Assembly (NCBI GenBank): GCA_913060955.1
Contig: CAJXTH010000011.1
Location: 1 to 11,947, forward strand
Source: an uncultured bacterium
GTDB lineage: Bacteria; Patescibacteriota; Minisyncoccia; SW-4-49-11
DNA length: 11,947 nucleotides
Reading direction: 5' to 3'
Part shown: positions 1 to 5,387 of the stretch, piece after piece
Position numbering within the stretch: the stretch's first letter is position 1
Layout of the letters: each line of letters starts with the position of its first letter
Made by a program: the position numbers and the translations under genes
The notes under the pieces: model-generated
Told to the model about the DNA's origin: nothing
The model's input: the letters and a program-made list of their open reading frames with translations, nothing else
The model's database searches: none

Positions 1-1110
1 GGATCGGGACTGAGCGTTGGTTCTGTACAGGAGCGCAAAATCTGAAAGAGGGCGGTTTTCGAGCCGCTGGAGTTCCTGGATTTTTTGAACCACGTACATG
101 CTTTCTTGGTACTCGTTTTCGGCTTCGATTAGCTGAATCATAGCTCCTTCGGATTTGTCGGTCCAGAGATTTTTGTTGGTTCGCTCAGTGTTTTTCTCGA
201 TCACGCTGTTGGCGGCATCCAAAATGATCTGGGTTGACCGGTAGTTTTGCTCCAAAAGGATTACCTTGGTGTCAGGATAGTCTTTCTCGAAGTTGAGAAT
301 GTTCTTAAAGTTGGCTCCTCGCCAAGAGTAAATTGCCTGGAAATCGTCTCCCACAACGCAAATATTATTGTGTTTCTTAGCCAGCATGTTGGTGATTTTG
401 TACTGGGCGTGGTTGGTATCCTGGTACTCGTCGATCATGACGTATTGCCATCGTTGCTGGTATTTTTCTAGGATCTCCGGGTGTTTTTCGAAGAGCATGG
501 CCACGTTCATGATGATGTCATCAAAATCCATGGCGTTATTCTGCCGGAGCCGCTTTTGGTATTGCTTATACAGATCAATGACCACTTCTTCCAAGTTAGA
601 GGACGGCGTGTGCCGAGCAAACTCGTCAGCAGTGATCAGGGCATTTTTAGCCTTTGAGATCATGTATTGGACCGTATTTGGCTTGATTTGGTCATTGGGG
701 ATCCCGTGTTTTTTTAACAAATCCTTGATGATACTCTGCGAATCCTGAGTGTCATAAATCAAAAAGTTCTTTTGGTAGCCAAGGATCTCTGCCTCGCGGA
801 AGAGAACCTGCAGACATACCGAGTGAAAGGTTCCGACCATGGGCATTTCGACTTCATGCCCCTGAGATAGATCCACCAGAAGTTTCTCGATTCGCTCTTT
901 CATCTCTTTGGCAGCTTTGTTGGTAAAGGTCACAGCCAACATGTTGTACGGTTTGATTCCTTGAGAAATCATGTAGGCAATCCGCCGAGTGAGCGTAGAC
1001 GTTTTCCCAGAACCAGCTCCCGCTAAAATCAAAACCGGCCCCTCGATCGTGAGCGCTGCTTCAAGCTGGCGTTCATTGAGACCTTGGAGAACCGGGTGGA
1101 TTTCTGACAT
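1..1110 (-). CDS. UvrD/PcrA-type superfamily 1 DNA helicase, C-terminal part cut by window edge
   Basis: ATP-dependent 3'-5' DNA helicase of the UvrD/Rep/PcrA group, acting in the cytoplasm in repair and replication-fork clearance. Read on the minus strand from ATG at 1110, 370 codons are open to the window edge with no stop. Visible motifs in order: Q-motif LNERQ (11-15), Walker A AGAGSGKTSTL (30-40), motif Ia TFTNKAA (61-67), GTFHS (93-97), motif II DEYQDTN (227-233), motif III GDDFQAIYSWRGA (254-266, with Phe where many homologues have Asp), and motif IV LEQNYRS (286-292). Motifs V and VI should lie to the left of the window. The frame stays open upstream through the tRNA, but homology starts at MSEIHP, so ATG 1110 is chosen. 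No Shine-Dalgarno is seen before it. No separate promoter is obvious in the 73 bases after tRNA-Cys, so co-transcription with the tRNA is likely. uvrD, pcrA and rep cannot be told apart from this part. Confidence 0.93.
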   Translation of the reverse strand, partial: MSEIHPVLQGLNERQLEAALTIEGPVLILAGAGSGKTSTLTRRIAYMISQGIKPYNMLAVTFTNKAAKEMKERIEKLLVDLSQGHEVEMPMVGTFHSVCLQVLFREAEILGYQKNFLIYDTQDSQSIIKDLLKKHGIPNDQIKPNTVQYMISKAKNALITADEFARHTPSSNLEEVVIDLYKQYQKRLRQNNAMDFDDIIMNVAMLFEKHPEILEKYQQRWQYVMIDEYQDTNHAQYKITNMLAKKHNNICVVGDDFQAIYSWRGANFKNILNFEKDYPDTKVILLEQNYRSTQIILDAANSVIEKNTERTNKNLWTDKSEGAMIQLIEAENEYQESMYVVQKIQELQRLENRPLSDFALLYRTNAQSRS

Positions 1111-1138
1111 AACTTTTTGGTATTTAGTTCGGGTGCTT

Positions 1139-1177
1139 GGGATCTCTTTGATCCCTGTATCGTGTAGGGGGTACACG
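1139..1177 (-). other. Two adjacent small hairpins between tRNA-Cys and the helicase
   Basis: On the minus strand, CGTGTA-CCCCC-TACACG (1177-1161) is followed after five bases by GGGATC-AAAGA-GATCCC (1155-1139). Each has a perfect 6-bp stem and a 5-base loop. Neither is followed by a T-run, so they are not typical intrinsic terminators. They may aid 3' processing of the tRNA or structure the leader of the helicase mRNA. The function is inferred only. Confidence 0.5.
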
Positions 1178-1183
1178 TTTTTG

Positions 1184-1257
1184 TGGAGGCTCCGAGCAGA
1201 CTCGCACTGCTGTAGAGGGTTTTGCAGACCCTTGCCTAACTTCTCGGCCACGGAGCC
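1184..1257 (-). tRNA. tRNA-Cys, anticodon GCA, CCA encoded
   Basis: The minus strand folds as a full cloverleaf. Acceptor GGCTCCG (1257-1251) pairs with CGGAGCC (1194-1188). The D-arm is GCC-GAGAAGTTA-GGC, and the anticodon arm AGGGT-CTGCAAA-ACCCT has GCA at 1225-1223. A 4-base variable loop CTAC is followed by T-arm AGCAG-TGCGAGT-CTGCT. Discriminator T73, a tRNA-Cys identity base, is followed by encoded CCA (1186-1184). All stems are perfectly paired apart from a G.A at 13-22. Oddities: the T-loop has G where the near-universal T55 (pseudouridine) should be, and the D-loop has AAG where TGG is usual, so G18 is replaced by A. The gene has its own promoter upstream and leads into the helicase gene. 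It reads as functional, but the two loop changes leave a decayed copy possible. Confidence 0.93.
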
Positions 1258-1269
1258 ATTACGAGACTA

Positions 1270-1298
1270 ATGTTAGCATGAAAACAGGAGTTACTCAA
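1270..1298 (-). promoter_or_regulatory. Promoter of tRNA-Cys (and probably the helicase)
   Basis: On the minus strand, TTGAGT (1298-1293), a 17-base spacer, then TAACAT (1275-1270) with an extended -10 TGC directly before it. The predicted transcription start, about seven bases further on, lies near 1263, six bases before the mature tRNA 5' end. Spacing and position both fit a sigma70-type promoter. Confidence 0.7.
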
Positions 1299-1538
1299 TA
1301 GAATTTAAGCTAACCCGGGACGAGCCCATGGTGGAATCGAGTATGGTAGGGGGATTTTAGTCATTGAAGTATACGAGGAGGTAATCCTACCGAACCAAAC
1401 TCCATAAATTCTTGCAAATTTATGGAGTTGTATTCCAAATATTTAAAGAAAATACTAGAAGAGACTCTTGATATATATAAGATTATTCTCTATTTTCTTA
1501 TATGTTGAGTCTAATATGTAAGAAATACTCTATTTCTC
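1299..1538. other. Intergenic region between fic and the tRNA-Cys promoter
   Basis: No gene is supported in these 240 bases. A plus-strand frame of about 32 codons ends in TAA at 1406-1408 but has no ATG and no recognisable family. The left half is GC-balanced like the housekeeping flank. The right half, from about 1430, is strongly AT-rich like the fic island. It carries a perfect 13-bp inverted repeat (1398-1429) and AT-rich partial palindromes (1467-1547), both listed separately. No terminator with a T-run is visible downstream of fic. Confidence 0.5.
1398..1429. repeat. Perfect 13-bp inverted repeat
   Basis: AACTCCATAAATT (1398-1410), a 6-base loop CTTGCA, then AATTTATGGAGTT (1417-1429), with no mismatch. 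The stem is AT-rich and neither side has a T-run, so it is a poor intrinsic terminator. It sits about where base composition changes from the housekeeping flank to the AT-rich island. It could be a protein-binding site, an RNA stem at the end of the fic transcript, or an element end. Confidence 0.7.
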
Positions 1539-1547
1539 TTACATAAG
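1467..1547. repeat. AT-rich partial palindromes at the 3' end of fic
   Basis: Three related elements: GATATATATAAG (1470-1481, 10 of 12 matches to the CTTATATATAAG palindrome found upstream of fic), an 8-bp inverted repeat ATATAAGA/TCTTATAT (1475-1482 and 1496-1503), and CTTACATAAG (1538-1547, one mismatch from CTTATATAAG), which overlaps the fic stop codon. TATGTAAGAAAT and ATTTCTCTTACATA (1515-1545) also form an imperfect hairpin over the stop. Similar sites therefore occur at both ends of fic. Confidence 0.5.
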
Positions 1548-2612
1548 AATGTCTATCAACTGGTGGTTAATATAAAACTGAAATTTTCCAACTTTTTTCG
1601 ATGTGAGAAGACCGATCTCTTCCATTTGCTTAAGATGTTTACTCGAAGTCGTGTAGTGTACACCTCTCTTTTCACTGAGGCTGACTGGAGTTACGATAGG
1701 ACTTAAATAAAGCTCTTCCAGCAGTTCTCGGGAGTAAATACGAGATAGTTTTGATTCAAACTCTTGTTTCTGTTGCTCGAATAGATCATTGATACGAATA
1801 AATGTATCAGCAGTTTTTTTCGATTGCTCATGAAAGGCTTTCATCATGAATTGAATGTATTCTTCCCAAAGTCCATCGTCTCGTACTCCTTGCAGGACTC
1901 GGTAATACTCAGCTTTATTCTGGGTAATGTATCCACTTAAATACAATATTGGAAGACGTAATAAGTCGCGGGAGACAAGATCTAGAACCATCAGAATCCT
2001 TCCTGTTCGACCGTTCCCATCACTAAACGGATGAATTGATTCAAACTGATGGTGAGCAATAGCAACATTCACTAATGGATCTCTCTGATTTTCACTGTTT
2101 ACAAACTCTTCCCAATCTCGGATAAAATCTGATAGGTGTTCGGGAGCAGGAGGTACGTGGAGAACTTCTTGTGTCTTTGGATTCCAAATAGCATTTTGAG
2201 ATGTACGAAAAGCTCCATCTCCCGGAATAAGATTTCCTTGAATTCCACGAATGACTCTTCCTACAAGTGGCATTCCCCTTTTAATTTCATCATGTCCCCA
2301 TAAAATAGCTTCTCGGTATCTGAGTACTTCTTTATCTGGAAGAGCTCTTTCAGCCTCTGGATATAGGGAGTTCTGGAGGGCATCTACTAAGGTGGTTTGA
2401 ATGTTTTCTACTTCACTACTAGCGATAGATTCCTTCAAAATTACGGGAGATAGTACGAGAAAAGGGTTTGGAATCGCAAGACAATATCCGTTGAGTTCTG
2501 CGATACTCGCCCGTGCTTCAGTGATAAGTTTATAAGTGCTTGAAGATAACTCAAGCTCTGGAAGCTCAGAAAGAGGGTGAAATGGAGATGGTTTGAGATC
2601 GGGATATGTCAT
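1539..2612 (-). CDS. Fic-family protein AMP-transferase with C-terminal winged helix
   Basis: Fic enzymes usually transfer AMP from ATP to a hydroxyl of a target protein; the target here is unknown. The 357-residue chain has the length of single-chain class II Fic proteins. An N-terminal Fic_N-like region contains SSEVEN (65-70), which fits the inhibitory (S/T)xxxE(G/N) motif whose Glu blocks the active site. The catalytic loop HPFSDGNGRTGR (194-205) is complete, with catalytic His194. Residues about 290-357 form a winged-helix-like DNA-binding tail. The start ATG at 2612 precedes a natural Fic_N sequence; no Shine-Dalgarno is seen. Arginine codons are mixed (7 of 20 AGA/AGG), between the CGA-rich flanks and the AGA-rich neighbours, suggesting acquired DNA. 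The palindrome cluster upstream could be the target of its own winged helix (inference). Likely a regulated stand-alone enzyme rather than a Fic toxin with a separate antitoxin. Confidence 0.93.
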   Translation of the reverse strand: MTYPDLKPSPFHPLSELPELELSSSTYKLITEARASIAELNGYCLAIPNPFLVLSPVILKESIASSEVENIQTTLVDALQNSLYPEAERALPDKEVLRYREAILWGHDEIKRGMPLVGRVIRGIQGNLIPGDGAFRTSQNAIWNPKTQEVLHVPPAPEHLSDFIRDWEEFVNSENQRDPLVNVAIAHHQFESIHPFSDGNGRTGRILMVLDLVSRDLLRLPILYLSGYITQNKAEYYRVLQGVRDDGLWEEYIQFMMKAFHEQSKKTADTFIRINDLFEQQKQEFESKLSRIYSRELLEELYLSPIVTPVSLSEKRGVHYTTSSKHLKQMEEIGLLTSKKVGKFQFYINHQLIDILM

Positions 2613-2628
2613 AAATGTAGACTTAACA

Positions 2629-2723
2629 CTTATATATAAGAGGTAGTATATAAGTATTTTAGCATATTTTCTTATATAAGATAGTTTATATATAAGTTTT
2701 TATGGTTTTTTCTTATATATAAA
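2629..2723. repeat. Cluster of CTTATATATAAG-like palindromes upstream of fic (operator array)
   Basis: Five related sites: CTTATATATAAG (2629-2640, perfect palindrome), a partial GTAGTATATAAG (2643-2654, 9 of 12), CTTATATAAG (2671-2680, perfect 10-bp palindrome), TTTATATATAAG (2685-2696, 11 of 12) and CTTATATATAAA (2712-2723, 11 of 12). They flank and overlap the likely fic promoter, the first lying 17 bases before the start codon. The arrangement suggests multi-site repression. Pure AT-richness would give some such words by chance, but the shared C/G ends argue for a real motif. Confidence 0.6.
2656..2664 (-). promoter_or_regulatory. Likely fic promoter (extended -10)
   Basis: On the minus strand, TGCTAAAAT gives an extended -10 (TG at 2664-2663, TAAAAT at 2661-2656). 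No good -35 is present at 17 bases, as is common for extended -10 promoters. The start would fall near 2649, inside the partial palindrome at 2643-2654. The perfect palindrome at 2671-2680 lies just upstream of the -10, so a bound protein could block RNA polymerase. Confidence 0.5.
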
Positions 2724-2730
2724 TTCTGTA

Positions 2731-2763
2731 TTCGTTTAATAATCGTTTAGTTTTCGTTTAACT
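2731..2763. repeat. Three 11-bp direct repeats (iteron-like)
   Basis: TCGTTTA occurs at 2732-2738, 2743-2749 and 2754-2760, exactly 11 bases apart, within units TTCGTTTAATA, ATCGTTTAGTT and TTCGTTTAACT. A period of one helical turn puts the sites on the same DNA face, as for cooperative binding by a replication initiator, recombinase or repressor. They directly precede the helix-turn-helix fossil and lie beside the palindrome cluster. Confidence 0.65.
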
Positions 2764-2827
2764 AGAGGATATCTGTGAGATGCTGGGGATTTCAAAGGCT
2801 ACGGTGTATAGGTATTTGAAAGAATAG
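2762..2827 (+). pseudogene. 3' fragment of a recombinase-type helix-turn-helix gene
   Basis: The plus strand encodes LEDICEMLGISKATVYRYLKE and a TAG stop, preceded in frame by a TAA at 2759-2761 and no start. The pattern ...I..MLGIS.ATVYRYLK.. at the very C-terminus is typical of the HTH tail of serine resolvases and invertases (Tn3 resolvase/Hin type). Excisionase-like HTH proteins are a weaker alternative. No catalytic domain is left. It ends one base before the stop codon of the minus-strand gene at 2828, tail to tail. It is best read as debris of a mobile element that once occupied this site. Confidence 0.6.
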
Positions 2828-3382
2828 TTATGAGTTATACTGAGTCAACAACTTTTTATAATACTCTCCTAACTTTAGCTTTATTGAATCATTTTCATAG
2901 AAGTGCTTAATTTTAGAACCAACAGTGTCTAAAAAGAAGATCTCTTCATTCTTTGGAGTTCTAACAATGGGTAGATTATACGACATGTACCCAGGTCTTT
3001 TACTGTAATCCCATTGAGCTCCAGGAATATGAGAAATAAGACAGTCACCGAATAGGAGGATTATTTTATCTTGTAACTTCATAAAATCTTTCGTGTAGAA
3101 ATTAGAAGTATTCATATGTTCTAATTTGTCTACTTTGTAGACCCAGATAGGAATATTTGTATCATCCATTTCTTCTCTCCACTTCTCAGTAAACGCTACC
3201 TTTCTAGACGCCCATTTGTGTAGATTGTTAAGATCTTCTTCAGTACAATTGAATACCTCGCTCTTTGTCTCAGTGTAAAACTCCTCCTTTAGACTCAGGA
3301 TTTTCTCATCTTTTCCTTCCAAGAACAGCTCCAAAAATTCAGGAGCTGTTCTTTTGGTAAGTTTTTTATTAAATTTACTCAT
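2828..3382 (-). CDS. Hypothetical protein, second of a tandem paralog pair
   Basis: Not recognised as a named family. The product is 184 residues, soluble by appearance, with no signal peptide or membrane segment. It aligns along most of its length with the product of the upstream gene at 3433-4023. Shared landmarks are FNK near the start, ELFLEGKD (18-25, the neighbour having ECFMERKD), IPIW (77-80), NF (94-95), FGDC (111-114) and GAQW (121-124). The frame extends nine codons further to a TTG at 3409, but ATG 3382 lets both paralogs start in register (MSKFNK beside MNPDFNK), so it is preferred. The gap to the upstream stop is 50 bases with no Shine-Dalgarno, and the two are probably one transcript. 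All five arginines use AGA, unlike flanking core genes. The G(D/E)C...GQW pattern faintly recalls small alpha/beta DUF3806-like proteins; that is a guess from memory. Confidence 0.8.
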   Translation of the reverse strand: MSKFNKKLTKRTAPEFLELFLEGKDEKILSLKEEFYTETKSEVFNCTEEDLNNLHKWASRKVAFTEKWREEMDDTNIPIWVYKVDKLEHMNTSNFYTKDFMKLQDKIILLFGDCLISHIPGAQWDYSKRPGYMSYNLPIVRTPKNEEIFFLDTVGSKIKHFYENDSIKLKLGEYYKKLLTQYNS

Positions 3383-3432
3383 AGATTTTATTTCGAAATA
3401 CCTCTTCAAAAGACGAGGGTTACTTATTCAAC

Positions 3433-4023
3433 TTATAGAATTGCTTTGGACATTTTATGATGATTTTCTAATACGCCAATCAAATCTCTTTCTCTATAAA
3501 TCTCTCTATTTTCAATAATTCTATCAGACAGAATATATAACGTAGTGACAGGCTCTCGGTCAATTAATTCTGGATCACTAAATGAAATAAGAGGTTTATA
3601 GTCATGATACTCAAATGGGTTATTGGTATCTTCAGATCGTATCCACTGCCCATTTAAGTTTTTCACAAAACATTCTCCTAAGTAATAACTTAATGAATCA
3701 ATCCAAAAAATAGATTCATTAGAGAAGTTTTTTGTGCGCACATTATTTAAAGCTGAGTTTTCCATCCAGTACCAGCAAGGAAGATCTTTTTGATCAACAT
3801 ACTCCAAAAGCCTCTTTTTTCTAATTCTTTTTCTCACATACGTCCAGATTGGGACTAATGATTCTTTTGAATAGTTGATCTCTTCTTTCGGTATTCCAGC
3901 CTCTTTTTCCAAGAGCTCTTTCATCTCTTTGATCTTACGATCTTTTCGCTCCATGAAGCATTCGTAATAGGCTTCTGAGTTTGTCTTATTGAGGGTGAAT
4001 GGTTTGTTGAAATCGGGGTTCAT
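3433..4023 (-). CDS. Hypothetical protein, first of a tandem paralog pair
   Basis: Function unknown. The product is 196 residues, with a charged, probably helical N-terminal third (residues 26-41 are Lys/Glu-rich, and RKRIRKKR at 64-71 is strongly basic). A more conserved core follows: LPCWYW (81-86), NF (99-100), IDSLSYYLGECFV (108-120) and GQW (125-127). These blocks recur in the downstream gene at 2828-3382, so the two arose by duplication. ATG 4023 is the only reasonable start; a likely extended -10 lies 25-33 bases upstream, giving a very short leader. Of 13 arginines, 7 use AGA and 1 AGG, against none in the nearby rsmA and VirB4 genes, which supports horizontal origin. The spacing YLGE...G.W resembles several small immunity-like or DUF3806-like families, but no assignment is safe. 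Confidence 0.8.
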   Translation of the reverse strand: MNPDFNKPFTLNKTNSEAYYECFMERKDRKIKEMKELLEKEAGIPKEEINYSKESLVPIWTYVRKRIRKKRLLEYVDQKDLPCWYWMENSALNNVRTKNFSNESIFWIDSLSYYLGECFVKNLNGQWIRSEDTNNPFEYHDYKPLISFSDPELIDREPVTTLYILSDRIIENREIYRERDLIGVLENHHKMSKAIL

Positions 4024-4047
4024 GGTGAATCAATAGATGATAGTTTC

Positions 4048-4056
4048 ACTATACCA
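4048..4056 (-). promoter_or_regulatory. Likely promoter of the paralog pair (extended -10)
   Basis: On the minus strand, TGGTATAGT: TATAGT at 4053-4048 preceded by TGG. No convincing -35 is seen. The predicted start near 4041 gives a leader of about 18 bases before ATG 4023. It lies in the 53-base gap after the nrnA-like gene, so the pair need not depend on read-through from the infB operon. Confidence 0.5.
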
Positions 4057-4076
4057 TATCTAAGGAAGCGGTGAGC

Positions 4077-5036
4077 TTAAGATTCTTTGAGGATTGCTAA
4101 AATTTCATCGACGGAGCCGTCGTGTTTGAATCCTGAGGCACGGATGTGGCCGCCTCCGCCGAATTTTTGGGCAATGGCTTGGACATCGACGTTTTTGAAG
4201 TTTTCGCTGCGGAGGCTTCCTTTGTACTGGTTTTCTTTGCGTTCGGTGAGGAGGAGTGATGATCCAGCTTCTTGGATGGTGCTCATGTAGTTGGAGAGCT
4301 GATCCAGAGCCATGTCGGGAAGGGGTAATGATACTTGTCGGAGGTCGGTTTTGGCGACTACGGCGTAAGCGGTGCTGGCTTCTTCCAGGATGCACAGCGA
4401 TGACAACGCAGATCCCCAGACTTTGAGGGCTTCTGCTGGTTTGGTGTGAGTGAGTGCGCGCCGAATACGGTGAGGGTTTCCGCCTGATTGGGCAAGTCTG
4501 GCTACCATTTCCATGGTTGAGGGGTAGACGTTGTGCTGGAGGTTTCCGGTATCAAAATAGATTCCAACCAATAAGCTATTGGCGATGTTGGGAGTGAATG
4601 CTACCCCAAGCTCCAACAACAACCAGGCTACCATTTCGGAAGTGGAGGAAATATCGAGTTTCAGCCAGTTCCAGGCTCCAAACTGGGAGTTGGAGGCGTG
4701 GTGGTCAATCATAATGACTCGGTGCTGAAAGGCTGAGTCGTAGTATTCTACGCGGCTCGGTTCTCCGGCGTCTAGAGTGATGATCCGTTGAGTAATGTCG
4801 AGGCGAGGGTTTCGAGAGAGCTTCTCGATTCCCGGAATACATGAATAAATAGCAGATGGTTGTGATGAAGAGGCTATTACCACTTCTTTTCCGAGGCTAG
4901 AAAGTCCCCAATACAGGGCAAACATGGCTCCGAGACCGTCGCCGTCGGGGCCATGATGTGACAAAATCGTGAAATGCTGGTTGGATTGTATTTCGTGACA
5001 GAGTTCAGCGAGAACCGGATCGGTGTTAGGCCTCAT
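4077..5036 (-). CDS. nrnA: NrnA-like DHH/DHHA1 phosphoesterase (nano-RNase / pAp phosphatase)
   Basis: Members of this family degrade 2-5 base RNA fragments and often dephosphorylate 3'-phosphoadenosine 5'-phosphate using Mn2+ in the cytoplasm. With start ATG 5036 the protein has 319 residues, the family norm. The DHH domain shows SHHGPDGDGLG (26-36), the metal-binding DGD motif; DAGEP (89-93); IDHH (110-113); SSTSEM (130-135); and GIYFDTGN (158-165). The DHHA1 substrate-binding domain ends with GGGGHIRASG (293-302). The frame extends upstream to ATG 5063 and TTG 5084, deep in rbfA. ATG 5036 is favoured because the family pattern begins about 20 residues later and because it overlaps rbfA by only 11 bases, suggesting translational coupling. 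A weak AGGA precedes it. The rbfA-nrnA order is common in bacteria. The exact substrate cannot be read from sequence. Confidence 0.9.
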   Translation of the reverse strand: MRPNTDPVLAELCHEIQSNQHFTILSHHGPDGDGLGAMFALYWGLSSLGKEVVIASSSQPSAIYSCIPGIEKLSRNPRLDITQRIITLDAGEPSRVEYYDSAFQHRVIMIDHHASNSQFGAWNWLKLDISSTSEMVAWLLLELGVAFTPNIANSLLVGIYFDTGNLQHNVYPSTMEMVARLAQSGGNPHRIRRALTHTKPAEALKVWGSALSSLCILEEASTAYAVVAKTDLRQVSLPLPDMALDQLSNYMSTIQEAGSSLLLTERKENQYKGSLRSENFKNVDVQAIAQKFGGGGHIRASGFKHDGSVDEILAILKES

Positions 5037-5385
5037 GATCCTGATGTTCTTCTGACAGTTCATCAAGCAATGATTCCATAGCAAATCCTTGGAGTGTTCC
5101 AGAGTCTACTTCGAAACTGAGTTGAGGGGATCGCCCTCGTTTTAGGATATCGCTCAAATGATATTCGAATTCTCGGTGTTGTTTGCGGAGTTGATCGAGG
5201 ATCGTTCCTCGTCGATCTTCGGGTAAGATTGTCACAAATACTGTCGCGTGCCGCAAATCGGCCGAGACGTCGGTCTTGGTCACGGTTACCAAGGCTCCAG
5301 ATTCCAAATCTACTTCCCGAAGGATGATTTTGGAGAGTTCCTCAGCCAATAGTTGTTCAAATCGAACTTGTGATCGATCACCCAT
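5026..5385 (-). CDS. rbfA: Ribosome-binding factor A
   Basis: RbfA is a small KH-fold protein that binds the immature 30S subunit, helps mature the 5' end of 16S rRNA, and is displaced with the help of IF-2 or other factors. The product is 119 residues, normal length. The hallmark strand-helix-strand segment VSADLRHATVFVTIL (40-54) and the second conserved block LKRGRSPQLSFEVD (81-94) are present. ATG 5385 lies two bases after the infB stop codon, and the 3' end overlaps the nrnA-like start by 11 bases, so the three genes are one translation-linked unit. The C-terminal tail (residues 105-119) is acidic. No Shine-Dalgarno is visible before the start. Confidence 0.93.
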   Translation of the reverse strand: MGDRSQVRFEQLLAEELSKIILREVDLESGALVTVTKTDVSADLRHATVFVTILPEDRRGTILDQLRKQHREFEYHLSDILKRGRSPQLSFEVDSGTLQGFAMESLLDELSEEHQDHEA

Positions 5386-5387
5386 AT

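Noticed and set aside
1111..1260. Helicase frame stays open upstream of ATG 1110 through the tRNA gene
   Set aside because: The upstream part is a folded tRNA and hairpins; helicase similarity begins just after ATG 1110.
1324..1391. Possible second tRNA starting near GCCCATGGTGGAATCGAG, which looks like the 5' part of a tRNA-Leu
   Set aside because: No acceptor partner, anticodon arm or T-arm can be folded behind it.
1301..1408. Plus-strand open frame of about 32 codons ending in TAA at 1406-1408
   Set aside because: It has no ATG start, matches no family I know and overlaps the tRNA promoter region on the other strand; its length is within chance.
1539..2612. Fic as the toxin of a Fic/antitoxin (FicT-FicA, Doc-Phd) pair with one of the neighbouring genes
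   Set aside because: The inhibitory SSEVEN motif is inside the same chain (class II), so no separate antitoxin is needed, and neither neighbour shows that motif in an antitoxin-like small helical protein.
5037..5084. Longer nrnA-like start at TTG 5084
   Set aside because: It uses a TTG codon deep inside rbfA and adds residues without family similarity; ATG 5036 gives the usual length.
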